62,003 nt of DNA, from IMG/VR virus record IMGVR_UViG_3300007735_000920, positions 1 to 62,003 of that record; one strand, written 5' to 3'. Below are positions 50,658-58,664 of this stretch, piece after piece. The position numbers and the translations under genes were made by a program. Under the pieces are notes generated by a model. It was not told the origin of the DNA, did no database searches, and worked only from the letters and a program-made list of their open reading frames with translations. Every line of letters begins with the position of its first letter. Position 1 is the stretch's first letter. Source of the DNA: a virus.

Positions 50658-52157
50658 ATGCCTCTTCCGTTTAGAATACCAAAAACAGACAATACAATAA
50701 CTAGCCCTCTAACTTCCTTCAACGAGGTAAGTGTTTCCGAATTATATCCGGCTGCACAAGGCGATTTTATATACGGCATAAATAATGTTGTATTTATATC
50801 CAGCTCGTATTCTGGCGGTTCAATTTCAGGCAGCAACGGTTTCGGAATTGTAAAAAGCGGTACCAGCGTCACTGGCTCTGCGCTTATTAGTCTTCGACGT
50901 AATCTAAAATATAGACCCGGTTTTGGTTCTCTTATCAGAGCAACGTGTCTTTTTGATACACCTGTTTCTGGTAATGCTCAATTGATCGGCATAGGAAATG
51001 CAGAATGTGGTTATTATTTTGGGTATTACGGAACCCAATTTGGTATTTTACACCAAGAAACTTCGCAAGTTGAGATAAGAAAGCTTACAGTAACAACACC
51101 AGCAGGTACAGAAACAATAACGATTACGCTAAATGGTGTTTCAGTCGGCGTTCCAGTTGTTGGTGGTGGTGATGCAAATCAGACCTCTTATCAAATAGCA
51201 AAATACGATTTTAGAAATGTTGGTGTTGGTTGGCAGGCTGATGCAATAGATGGAACAGTATATTTTACCGCTGGAGTATCTGGTCCTTTTACTGGATCTT
51301 ATTCTGCCGTTGGTAGTAGTACTTTTGTTGGAACATTTGCTGGAGTTCTAACTGGAAGCACTGGTACTTCTTCTTTTATTCCGCAATCTTCTTGGAACAT
51401 TGACCAACTTTGTTCTAACTGTGGAAGCGAATTTGTCTTGAATCCGCAAAAAGGTAATGTCTATCAAATAGGTTTTCAGTATCTAGGTTTTGGTAATGCT
51501 TTCTTTGGTATAGAAAATCCTGAAACTGGAAGAATTACGCCAGTTCATATGATAAAAAATACCAACGCAAGAACAACTGCTGTATTGAAAAACCCGCAGA
51601 TGACAACTACACTAATAAGTAAAAACTTTGGTTCTTCAACCAGTGTTCAGCCAAAATCTTTAAGTATGGCTGCCTTCACAGAGGGCTTTGCTAGAAAGCT
51701 AGACCCAAGATTTGCTGCGTCTCATACCTTTTCTGGTTATAACTCCACAACAAAAGCGCCTCTTTTGGCTCTAAAAATCAATGCAGTTTATAACAATCAA
51801 ACTTGTTTTGCTGAATTTGACATTTTAAGAATAGCAGCATCAAACGAATCGACAAATAAAACTCTCACTATTTCAGTTTATAAAAATTTAGACATCAATG
51901 GTGCTGTAAACTTTCAATATGTTGATCAAGCCAATAGTGCAGTGTCTTACGCGAATCTGACTCCCGGAACAAATACTGTGACTACCACTGGAAAAGTTCC
52001 ATTTTTAACTTTCTCTGTTGGCGCAAATAATGCCGCAACAATAGATATAGCACCCGAAGAATTAGTTTTCGGTGCTGGAGAAATTGTTATTATTTGTATT
52101 TCTACTTCTGGAGCGGTAACTGGAGAAGTTGGCATCAACTGGTTTGAGCAACAATAA
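50658..52157 (+). CDS. Large beta-rich virion protein, function unknown
   Basis: 499 residues, low charge, Ser/Thr/Gly-rich. Landmarks: MPLPFRIPKTDNTITSPLTS start, FDTPVSGNAQLIGIGNAECG, YYFGYYGTQFGILHQETSQV, VGWQADAIDGTVYFTAGVSG, LVLNPQKGNVYQIGFQYLGF-type strands. This looks like a multi-domain jelly-roll type structural protein, perhaps a fibre or capsid surface component. No ribosome site precedes the ATG and the late promoter is almost adjacent, so initiation may be leaderless. Confidence 0.6.
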   Translation: MPLPFRIPKTDNTITSPLTSFNEVSVSELYPAAQGDFIYGINNVVFISSSYSGGSISGSNGFGIVKSGTSVTGSALISLRRNLKYRPGFGSLIRATCLFDTPVSGNAQLIGIGNAECGYYFGYYGTQFGILHQETSQVEIRKLTVTTPAGTETITITLNGVSVGVPVVGGGDANQTSYQIAKYDFRNVGVGWQADAIDGTVYFTAGVSGPFTGSYSAVGSSTFVGTFAGVLTGSTGTSSFIPQSSWNIDQLCSNCGSEFVLNPQKGNVYQIGFQYLGFGNAFFGIENPETGRITPVHMIKNTNARTTAVLKNPQMTTTLISKNFGSSTSVQPKSLSMAAFTEGFARKLDPRFAASHTFSGYNSTTKAPLLALKINAVYNNQTCFAEFDILRIAASNESTNKTLTISVYKNLDINGAVNFQYVDQANSAVSYANLTPGTNTVTTTGKVPFLTFSVGANNAATIDIAPEELVFGAGEIVIICISTSGAVTGEVGINWFEQQ

Positions 52158-52158
52158 T

Positions 52159-52168
52159 ACTATTTACA
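52159..52168 (+). promoter_or_regulatory. Late promoter ACTATTTACA
   Basis: Directly after the preceding stop and 34 bases before the ATG at 52193, which has GGAGAC upstream. Confidence 0.55.
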
Positions 52169-52192
52169 AACATCTTATTTTGGAGACAAGAA

Positions 52193-52498
52193 ATGGGAAC
52201 AAATAATAGTGAACAAGAAGTCGAAAAAGCCATACAAAATGCTGTACAATTTGCAGAAATTATGGGAAAATTGGTAAGAATTGAAGACGGTATTTCTGAT
52301 CTAAAAAATAGAAATACTGAAATGGCTGAAGATATAACAAAAATAAAAGAAGCCATTTATAAGCCCGACGATGGAATTTATGCACGCCTAAAATCTCTGG
52401 AAGCTTGGAAAGAATCCACAAGTAAAATACTTTGGATTTTGATAACAGCAGTGATTGGTGGCGGCGTCGGCTTTGTCTTCAATATGCTAAAACACTAA
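52193..52498 (+). CDS. Small coiled-coil protein with C-terminal TM (XhlA-like)
   Basis: 101 residues: an N-terminal coiled coil, the motif IYKPDDGIYARLKSLEAWKE and a C-terminal transmembrane helix (ILWILITAVIGGGVGFVFNM). This layout is shared with hemolysin XhlA-like and other small phage tail-anchored proteins sometimes linked to lysis. Driven by its own late promoter, far from the lysis cassette. Confidence 0.6.
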   Translation: MGTNNSEQEVEKAIQNAVQFAEIMGKLVRIEDGISDLKNRNTEMAEDITKIKEAIYKPDDGIYARLKSLEAWKESTSKILWILITAVIGGGVGFVFNMLKH

Positions 52499-52510
52499 TA
52501 AGAGGTTTCC

Positions 52511-52774
52511 GTGTCTGATAAAACAAAACAAGAACATATGTCAAGCTTTATAAAATCTATCGCAGCTATTGATGATTGTATCAAGCCTTACCTAGAACAA
52601 AAAAAAGAATTACGAAAAGAGTACGTCGATAACAAGTGGTTGACAAAGGAAGATATAAAGTATACAATGAAAGCCTATCGACTGTTGAAGGACAACACAG
52701 ATATGGTTGAATTGGATAAAATCTATTCCGAACTTCAAGAACTTGTAGGAGACAATGATGGCACAGACGAATAG
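52511..52774 (+). CDS. Small helical phage protein
   Basis: 87 residues from a GTG start (AAGAGG upstream). Charged and helical: IAAIDDCIKPYLEQKKELRK, YVDNKWLTKEDIKYTMKAYR. Resembles small conserved proteins of T4-like phages with no known role. Its end overlaps the next gene by 17-20 bases. Confidence 0.6.
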   Translation: MSDKTKQEHMSSFIKSIAAIDDCIKPYLEQKKELRKEYVDNKWLTKEDIKYTMKAYRLLKDNTDMVELDKIYSELQELVGDNDGTDE

Positions 52775-53015
52775 TTATTCTGGTACTTTTCGTAAAAAAG
52801 ATGGTAGTGATCGCCAAATGCGTTTCGTAAGGATGGCGGAACTTACTGAACAACAAAAAAGTAATATTGGTCTTATCCCCGGCGCTTCCGCAAATCGTCA
52901 AATTTATTTGCAGCCGGGATTTGAGATTGTATATGATCTAGATGCAAAAGAGTTTCGCACTTTCAATTGGAACGCAACTGTTGGAGAAGTGCAAAAACAA
53001 CAAATAGAATTCTAA
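52758..53015 (+). CDS. DUF2693-like small protein
   Basis: 85 residues. FRKKDGSDRQMRFVRMAEL, then GFEIVYDLDAKEFRTFNWNA, is the pattern of the small beta-barrel family found in many T4-like phages (DUF2693). The second of two tandem ATGs (52758) fits the AGGAG at 52747 better. Function unknown. Confidence 0.65.
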   Translation: MAQTNSYSGTFRKKDGSDRQMRFVRMAELTEQQKSNIGLIPGASANRQIYLQPGFEIVYDLDAKEFRTFNWNATVGEVQKQQIEF

Positions 53016-53024
53016 AGAGGAAAA

Positions 53025-53309
53025 ATGAATCTAAAACCTTTCAATCGTCGGCTTATCGTTGAGCGAATAGAAACGAAAGAAGACAAAAATACAAGTGCAT
53101 TTTATATTCCCCCAGAAATGGAAGAAGAGTTTGCGAAGCGAAAAGAATTTGAGCTTGTCTCAATTGTAAACAAAGCCAATGATGTAAGTCTCCCCGTATC
53201 TATAAATGATAAAGTTGTGATTTTATCACACATGATTGAAAAAATAGAAATAAATGGCGAAACTTTATTGGCTGTAGCTGAAAATAATGTTATTGGCAAA
53301 ATCATCTAG
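53025..53309 (+). CDS. GroES-like co-chaperonin (gp31 functional analogue)
   Basis: 94 residues. Cpn10 pattern: MNLKPFNRRLIVERIETKED, mobile-loop region TSAFYIPPE, INDKVVILSHMIEKIEINGE and a final AVAENNVIGKII. T4 gp31 replaces GroES so that GroEL can fold gp23; this protein probably does the same for the capsid protein here. The loop tripeptide FYI replaces the usual IVL. Good AGAGGA ribosome site. Confidence 0.85.
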   Translation: MNLKPFNRRLIVERIETKEDKNTSAFYIPPEMEEEFAKRKEFELVSIVNKANDVSLPVSINDKVVILSHMIEKIEINGETLLAVAENNVIGKII

Positions 53310-53317
53310 GAGGATAA

Positions 53318-53830
53318 GTGAACATTTTTGCTATTGAAGGTAACGAGACAACTGGTGAAGTAAATTGGTATCTATCGGGTCGTTCTCAAGACAATTATCG
53401 TACAGTAAAAATGATTCTTGAGAGTACTCAACTACTTTCATCTGCCATGCATCTAAATGGTATGGTGGGTCCATATAAATTGAATCATCCTAAACATCCA
53501 TCTACATTATGGACTGCCGAAAGCTCTCATAATTGGGGCGCTTTGATGATTCATGCTTTTGCTTTATGCGAGGAATATCAGGAGCGTTTTGGTAAAAAAC
53601 ATAAATGTTATGATATTCTTGTTGAAATGGCTAAAAAAGTGGATGCAAAAAAGTTTCCAAGTGACAAACCAACACCGCTTCGTATGGCTATGCCAGAACA
53701 ATTCAAGAGCGAAAACGTTGTAAAATCTTATCGAGATTATTACGCATCAAAGCCCAACATGCGCTATCCAAAAGGTAAGGCTCCAGAGTGGTTCTTGAAA
53801 CGAAGAACCGTTCCTTTTGTAGAGTGCTAA
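53318..53830 (+). CDS. Conserved phage protein of unknown function
   Basis: 170 residues from a GTG with AGGAGG upstream. Recognisable pattern from T4-like phages: RTVKMILESTQLLSSAMHLN, HPSTLWTAESSHNWGALMIH, LCEEYQERFGKKHKCYDIL, and a C-terminal SYRDYYASKPNMRYPKGKAP. The invariant His, Trp, Asn and Glu suggest an enzyme, possibly acting on nucleic acid or nucleotides; I cannot name the reaction. Confidence 0.7.
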   Translation: MNIFAIEGNETTGEVNWYLSGRSQDNYRTVKMILESTQLLSSAMHLNGMVGPYKLNHPKHPSTLWTAESSHNWGALMIHAFALCEEYQERFGKKHKCYDILVEMAKKVDAKKFPSDKPTPLRMAMPEQFKSENVVKSYRDYYASKPNMRYPKGKAPEWFLKRRTVPFVEC

Positions 53831-53859
53831 AATAATCTAAAATTTAATATATACTATGA

Positions 53860-53891
53860 GGCACCGATGGGAAACTATCGGTGCTTTTTTG
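53860..53891 (+). terminator. Terminator with GAAA tetraloop
   Basis: 8-bp stem GCACCGAT (53861-53868) with ATCGGTGC (53877-53884), extended by G-T and G-C pairs closing a GAAA loop (53871-53874), then TTTTTTG. Almost identical in sequence to the hairpin after the capsid gene. Confidence 0.85.
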
Positions 53892-53902
53892 TTTTATTGG
53901 CA

Positions 53903-53912
53903 ACTATTTATC
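53903..53912 (+). promoter_or_regulatory. Late promoter ACTATTTATC
   Basis: After the terminator and 26 bases before the ATG at 53929. It probably drives the cluster up to 58641. Confidence 0.6.
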
Positions 53913-53928
53913 TTGTCGGAGGATTATT

Positions 53929-54291
53929 ATGGAAGAATTAGTTACAAGTTTGCTACAAATCCAACAGCAAACAAGAATTTTACATTGGCAAACAAAGTCA
54001 TATGCTCGTCATAAAGCCTATGGAAAAATATATGATGATTTAGGCGATCTAATAGATGAGTTCATGGAAGTTCACATGGGCAAATATGGTCGTTTTGAGT
54101 TAGAAGACAAAAGAATTGCTGTAGAAAATTTAGAAGATATGACTGTTTCTGATTTTCTTGATCAATCAATTGAATTTCTAATTGGTTTGACCGACCAACT
54201 TGATGCAAGAAGAGATACAGACCTTCTCAATATTAGAGATGAAATGTTAGCTAAAATGAATAGATTGAAATATCTACTAACTCTGAAATAG
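53929..54291 (+). CDS. Ferritin-like/Dps-like small phage protein (DUF5856-type)
   Basis: 120 residues. ILHWQTKSYARHKAYGKIYD then LGDLIDEFMEVHMGKYGRF resembles the Dps ferroxidase helix pair (HW...H...Y...D-x-x-x-E), and the whole chain is helical. Dps proteins bind iron and protect DNA, but the iron-site residues are only partly matched. GGAGGA ribosome site supports the ATG at 53929. Heads a late operon that also holds a superoxide dismutase. Confidence 0.65.
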   Translation: MEELVTSLLQIQQQTRILHWQTKSYARHKAYGKIYDDLGDLIDEFMEVHMGKYGRFELEDKRIAVENLEDMTVSDFLDQSIEFLIGLTDQLDARRDTDLLNIRDEMLAKMNRLKYLLTLK

Positions 54292-54301
54292 GCTTTTTAC
54301 C

Positions 54302-56626
54302 ATGAAAATTCAGATTCGCAAAACACTTTCAGAAGATATGAAAGCTCCTTATTATAAGAGAGTAAAAGGTATCCACGAAAAGAATAAAAAAATTCTGATT
54401 GGTTTTGGTGTCGGAGCCGATGAAAACAGAGGACCGTTCAAGACCGACCGTTCGATGGGCAAGAAGGGTAAATCTGCACCTCCCGGCGCTGCTGGTGGTG
54501 GTTCTTTAGAAGAAGTGCTGGTAGAAGGCGGTGTTGCTGGGCATATGAATCACTTATATGATAATCCAGACATTACATTTAGCCAAATAAAAGATATATT
54601 CAATAAAGCTTCTGCTGGCGAACTGGAAGGTACAGAAAAAACCGATGGGCAAAATTTGCAAATCTCTTTTTCAGTACCAGAACAAAGAGCTAAAGCCGCT
54701 AGAAATAAAGGCAACATCAAGGCTGGTGGTCTAACTTCCGACGAACTAAAAACCAAATTTGCTGGTCGTGGTCCACTGGAAGAAACATTTGCTGATGCTC
54801 TTCAATCTTTTGAGGAACTTGTAAAAACTTTACCCCAAGAACAACAAGTAAGTATTTTTGGTCCTAATACTGAAATATATTATAATGCCGAAGTTCAAGA
54901 TCCTAGAACAGCTAATGTAATTTATTATGATTCGCCAAACTTGGTTATTCACCAAGCTGGACATGCTAAATACAATAGAGAAACGGGAGACAAAGAAGAA
55001 GTTGACGTTTCACAAAATGCAGCAATGCTCAACGATCTGTTGCAAAAACAACAGAGTTCACAACAAAGTAAATTCAAGGTTCAATCTAACGCTATAAGAA
55101 AATTACAAGCTATATCAGATAAAAGTATCGTAAAGAACTACATCACAAGACTAGACCAAGAAATAAGCAAGTATGGCATCTCGGATAATCAAAAACTAAA
55201 AGATTATGAAAAAGCCAGACTTCGACAAATCATAAAGCAAGAATTCAACATTGAGCTAAATGATGAACAATTTGAGATGATTTCAACCAAGATGTTTGGC
55301 GAAACATCAGAAAACATAAATCAAGTTGTAAAGAGATTTCCACCTGAAATTGCTGCAACAGTAAAAACTATTATTGCCTCCAAAGATTTATTAGGTAAAG
55401 CCGTAAGACCAATTGAGGTAATTATTCATGATTTTGCTGTGGAAATTCTAAAGGGTCTTGAGAGCGCATTTGTTCTAGATAATAAGAAAGAAGTAAAGAG
55501 ACTAAAAGACGAAGTTGCAGATGCTATAAATCAAATACAACAATCTGGGCAAGAAGAAGCTATAACTATTCTAAACAAACAATTGGAAAAACTCAAGACG
55601 GCTGACAATGTTTATACAGCAGCTGAAGGATTTGTCTTCCAGTATGATGATGTTGTGTATAAATTTACTGGTAATTTTGCTCCAATAAATCAAATCTTGG
55701 GATTGTTCAAGTATGGCAGAGGCTCTGTGCCAGCTATCAAAAAACAAATCAGTGAATCAACTGAAGCACAAAATGTAATTGTTGTATTCCCCGGTTCCTT
55801 CAAGCCTCCGCACAAAGGACATATAGGACTTGTTGACGAAGTATCACACATGTCTGGTATCAGTAAAGTTGTTGTCCTTATATCTGATCCTGTGCAAGAA
55901 ACCAGTATAAGAACAAAAGACTTTGGCGCTAAAGAAGTCAAACTAATTTTCGATCTTTACAGCGAAGTGTATGACTTTGGCTGTAGTGTTGATTTTGATG
56001 TTGCTAATGCGCCTTCCCCATTGACTGCGGCTTATAAGTATTTGGAAACAGAAAACTTTCAGCCGGGAACCAAAGTTTTATTTGCAACATCAAAAGCAGA
56101 TGCTGGAAGGTATCCGCAAATCAAATTAGATAAATCTGCTTCCAAAAATCCTTCTGGACCAACCGCTGGCTCTATAGAATTACCAGAGATGATCGATCCA
56201 GATACAGGAAAGAAATTTAGTGCAACAAACATGCGTGAAATTCTTGCAGATCCAAATGCAGATAAACAACTGCTGAAGAGATATATGCCAAATGAACTTC
56301 CCGATGAAGATAAGGAAATGGTGATTGATATGCTTACAAAAGGCTCTAAAAAACAAGAGATGGAAACTATGATAACAGAAATCTTAGCAGAAATGTTAGG
56401 ACTTTCTGAGAAGAAAGATATGATTTGTGATGGTACCATGTGTAATGAAGTTCATGATGGTATGAGTCACAAAGAATATGAATCATATTTGATGCAAGAA
56501 AAAGAGGGCGAAGATGATCGTTGCACTCGTATTGCAAAAAGAAAGTACGATGCTTGGCCAAGCGCTTATGCTTCTGGTGCAGTTGTAAGATGCCGCAGAG
56601 GCGAAATTTGGAAAGGCGAAAAGTAA
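54302..56626 (+). CDS. Ligase-like nucleotidyltransferase + HxGH nucleotidylyltransferase fusion
   Basis: 774 residues. Leader MKIQIRKTLSEDMKAPYYKR. Residues about 80-470 look like a covalent nucleotidyltransferase (RNA/DNA ligase fold): motif I E112-K-T-D-G116, acidic strand YYNAEVQDP, motif IV-like EGFVFQYDD near 442 and K in VYKFTGNFAPINQILG. Residues about 490-690 are a nucleotidylyltransferase: FPGSFKPPHKGH (H504-H507) and SATNMRE (640-646), as in NMN/cytidylyl transferases. The C-terminus (about 745-774) is a KYDAWPSAYASGAVVRCRRG module seen in other phage proteins. Joint action on NAD or RNA ends is possible; the substrate cannot be read from sequence. Confidence 0.75.
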   Translation: MKIQIRKTLSEDMKAPYYKRVKGIHEKNKKILIGFGVGADENRGPFKTDRSMGKKGKSAPPGAAGGGSLEEVLVEGGVAGHMNHLYDNPDITFSQIKDIFNKASAGELEGTEKTDGQNLQISFSVPEQRAKAARNKGNIKAGGLTSDELKTKFAGRGPLEETFADALQSFEELVKTLPQEQQVSIFGPNTEIYYNAEVQDPRTANVIYYDSPNLVIHQAGHAKYNRETGDKEEVDVSQNAAMLNDLLQKQQSSQQSKFKVQSNAIRKLQAISDKSIVKNYITRLDQEISKYGISDNQKLKDYEKARLRQIIKQEFNIELNDEQFEMISTKMFGETSENINQVVKRFPPEIAATVKTIIASKDLLGKAVRPIEVIIHDFAVEILKGLESAFVLDNKKEVKRLKDEVADAINQIQQSGQEEAITILNKQLEKLKTADNVYTAAEGFVFQYDDVVYKFTGNFAPINQILGLFKYGRGSVPAIKKQISESTEAQNVIVVFPGSFKPPHKGHIGLVDEVSHMSGISKVVVLISDPVQETSIRTKDFGAKEVKLIFDLYSEVYDFGCSVDFDVANAPSPLTAAYKYLETENFQPGTKVLFATSKADAGRYPQIKLDKSASKNPSGPTAGSIELPEMIDPDTGKKFSATNMREILADPNADKQLLKRYMPNELPDEDKEMVIDMLTKGSKKQEMETMITEILAEMLGLSEKKDMICDGTMCNEVHDGMSHKEYESYLMQEKEGEDDRCTRIAKRKYDAWPSAYASGAVVRCRRGEIWKGEK

Positions 56627-56627
56627 A

Positions 56628-57476
56628 ATGAAAATTCCTCTGAACCAACTTCAGCAGATTATCAAAGAAGAGCTTACAAAAGCCATTGAAGAAGAGTGGT
56701 CTGAAAAATATAAAAGATCAATTGACTGCAAAAATCCAAAAGGCTTTTCTCAAAGAGCACATTGCCAAGGCAGAAAGAAAAATGAAGCTAGTGATCCAAA
56801 AGTAGGAACAGGTAAAAAACCAGAGGGTTCTGGTCGCCGCTTATACACAGATGAAAATCCAAAAGATACTGTGAGTGTTAAATTTTCAACTGTTCAAGAT
56901 ATAAAAGACACTCTCTCAAAAGAATCTTTCAAGTCAAAACCACATGCTCGTCAATCACAGATAATCAATCTAATTCACCAGAGAGTTCGCGCTGCCTATG
57001 AAAACGCAAAAGATCCAGAAGTGAAAGCTAGACTAAAGAAAGCATATGAATATGCAGAGCAAAGAAAAGAAGCCTCAAAAGAAAAAACTGCCAGTTTGCA
57101 AAAGGAAGAACAAGACGTTCAACTAAATGAAAAATGCTGGGAAGGTTATACACAGAAAGGCATGAAAACAATGTTTGGCAAGAAATACCCAAACTGCGTA
57201 AAAAAGACAAATGAAGAAGTTGAATTAGATGAGCGCAAACTTGGCAAGCCTTCTAGTGAAACTTCTTTGAGAGATTGGTTCAAGCGCAAAGGTGCCCCCG
57301 GTAAAGGCGGCGGTTGGGTTGATTGTAATACTTGTCGTGATGGTAAATGCAAGCCATGTGGCAGACAAGAAGGCGAAAAGAGAAGCAAGTATCCAAGATG
57401 CCGTCCAACTCCTGCCCAATGTAAGGGCTACAAGAGAAGAGGCGATAATCTACAAAAGGAAGCGGAAGAACAATGA
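56628..57476 (+). CDS. Modular Cys-rich protein with EE-helix leader
   Basis: 282 residues. Leader MKIPLNQLQQIIKEELTKAI. Then modules known from other marine phage proteins: KYKRSIDCKNPKGFSQRAHC; a helical segment SQIINLIHQRVRAAYENAKD; CWEGYTQKGMKTMFGKKYPN with CVKK; and SLRDWFKRKGAPGKGGGWVD followed by CNTCRDGKCKPCGRQEGEKR and YPRCRPTPAQCKGYKRRG. At least nine Cys could bind zinc. Strongly basic. Overlaps the SOD gene by four bases (ATGA). A packaged, nucleic-acid-binding protein is plausible from charge and leader. Confidence 0.72.
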   Translation: MKIPLNQLQQIIKEELTKAIEEEWSEKYKRSIDCKNPKGFSQRAHCQGRKKNEASDPKVGTGKKPEGSGRRLYTDENPKDTVSVKFSTVQDIKDTLSKESFKSKPHARQSQIINLIHQRVRAAYENAKDPEVKARLKKAYEYAEQRKEASKEKTASLQKEEQDVQLNEKCWEGYTQKGMKTMFGKKYPNCVKKTNEEVELDERKLGKPSSETSLRDWFKRKGAPGKGGGWVDCNTCRDGKCKPCGRQEGEKRSKYPRCRPTPAQCKGYKRRGDNLQKEAEEQ

Positions 57477-58009
57477 AAATAAGACTGCTTCTGGAGTCAA
57501 AGAAGAAATACGTTCAAGTTCCTCTGCCTGTAAAAAAGACGGAACTTGAACCTGTTATGTCTGCTGACACAATTGATTATCATTATGGCTCTCTTTATAA
57601 AGGCTACGTTGATAAAGCCAATAAAGGTATTGGTGGTGAATTCCAAAAAGCAGGAGCTTTTCTTCATAACATTTGGTTCTCACAATTTACAAAGCCTTCC
57701 TCAAAAAAACCAGACGGTTTATTCCTTGAGCTTGTAAATCGCAAATACGGTTCTTATGCCTCTTTCCAAAAAGAAATGAAAGAAGTTGCCATGAAGATTC
57801 AAGGCTCTGGTTGGGTCTATATGGATAAAAACGGCAACATAAAAACTATTGTAAATCACGAAATCAAACCAGACATTATCCTATTGATTGATTGGTGGGA
57901 ACACGCTTGGGCTTTGGATTATCAAGCAGATAAAGAAGAATACCTAGACAACATTTACAAAGTTATTGACTGGAATGTTATAAACGCTCGTTTATCGACG
58001 GAGCAATAA
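57473..58009 (+). CDS. Fe/Mn superoxide dismutase with leader peptide
   Basis: 178 residues. Leader MKIRLLLESKKK, with an L-L-E|S protease-like site, precedes a SOD fold: SADTIDYHYGSLYKGYVDKA, FLHNIWFSQF, GSGWVYMDKNG and LLIDWWEHAWALDYQADKEE. All four metal ligands are present: H37, H65, D140, H144, plus the gateway Tyr45. The second-sphere KHH motif is changed to SLY. It should convert superoxide to peroxide and oxygen. Overlaps the preceding Cys-rich gene by four bases and the next gene by one. Late class by operon. Confidence 0.85.
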   Translation: MKIRLLLESKKKYVQVPLPVKKTELEPVMSADTIDYHYGSLYKGYVDKANKGIGGEFQKAGAFLHNIWFSQFTKPSSKKPDGLFLELVNRKYGSYASFQKEMKEVAMKIQGSGWVYMDKNGNIKTIVNHEIKPDIILLIDWWEHAWALDYQADKEEYLDNIYKVIDWNVINARLSTEQ

Positions 58010-58641
58010 TGGCTTATCTCAATCACAATATACCAACAATAACTTGCTACATTAGAAATGAGTATTTATTCAATCACGAAAAAGGACATGGCGAGTATTC
58101 GCTATGTGATGTTCACTCTGTTGCTTCAATGGAAAAGAGAGTTCCTTTATTTGAGGCGTTCCTTGAAAATGGTGTGAACTGGACAAGACGACCTATCCAC
58201 GCTTTCTGCTGGAAGAAAGAAGCTCCTATTAGAAAACTAGAAGAACATATTTATTGGGACTGTTTCAGCCCATATGTCGATGTTCAAGTTAGAAACAGAT
58301 TGGCTGGATTGAAAGCACAGCTTATTGATTATAAAGGTAATAAACACCTTGGTCAATATATGTTTACTCTTGATTGGTCTTGGGAAAACAAATCTGGCAA
58401 TATGGACACAAATTTTAGTGAAACTCCAGAACATAAATGCGGGCACCTATTCAAGATGGACGAAGGTAACTTCTTTATTTATCCTAACAACAGAATCATT
58501 TGGTATGATGATGCTTGGACAAAGGATAGAATCAAAGGCAATCCCGGTTATAGAATTGATATGACAGTTTATTCTGTTGAAAATAAAAGATTATATGAAA
58601 CAGATGACCAATACTTTACGGAGTTTTCTAAAGCAAAGTAA
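58009..58641 (+). CDS. Conserved marine-phage protein of unknown function
   Basis: 210 residues, start MAYLNHNIPTITCYIRNEYL. Continues with HGEYSLCDVHSVASMEKRVP, PIHAFCWKK and IYWDCFSPYV. Related proteins occur in many T4-like phages; no function is known to me. Rich in aromatic residues and His, no leader helix. Overlaps the SOD stop by one base. Confidence 0.7.
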   Translation: MAYLNHNIPTITCYIRNEYLFNHEKGHGEYSLCDVHSVASMEKRVPLFEAFLENGVNWTRRPIHAFCWKKEAPIRKLEEHIYWDCFSPYVDVQVRNRLAGLKAQLIDYKGNKHLGQYMFTLDWSWENKSGNMDTNFSETPEHKCGHLFKMDEGNFFIYPNNRIIWYDDAWTKDRIKGNPGYRIDMTVYSVENKRLYETDDQYFTEFSKAK

Positions 58642-58650
58642 CTATTTATA
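58641..58650 (+). promoter_or_regulatory. Late promoter ACTATTTATA
   Basis: Exact consensus starting in the preceding stop codon, 24 bases before the ATG at 58665. Confidence 0.62.
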
Positions 58651-58664
58651 GGCTGGAGCACATA

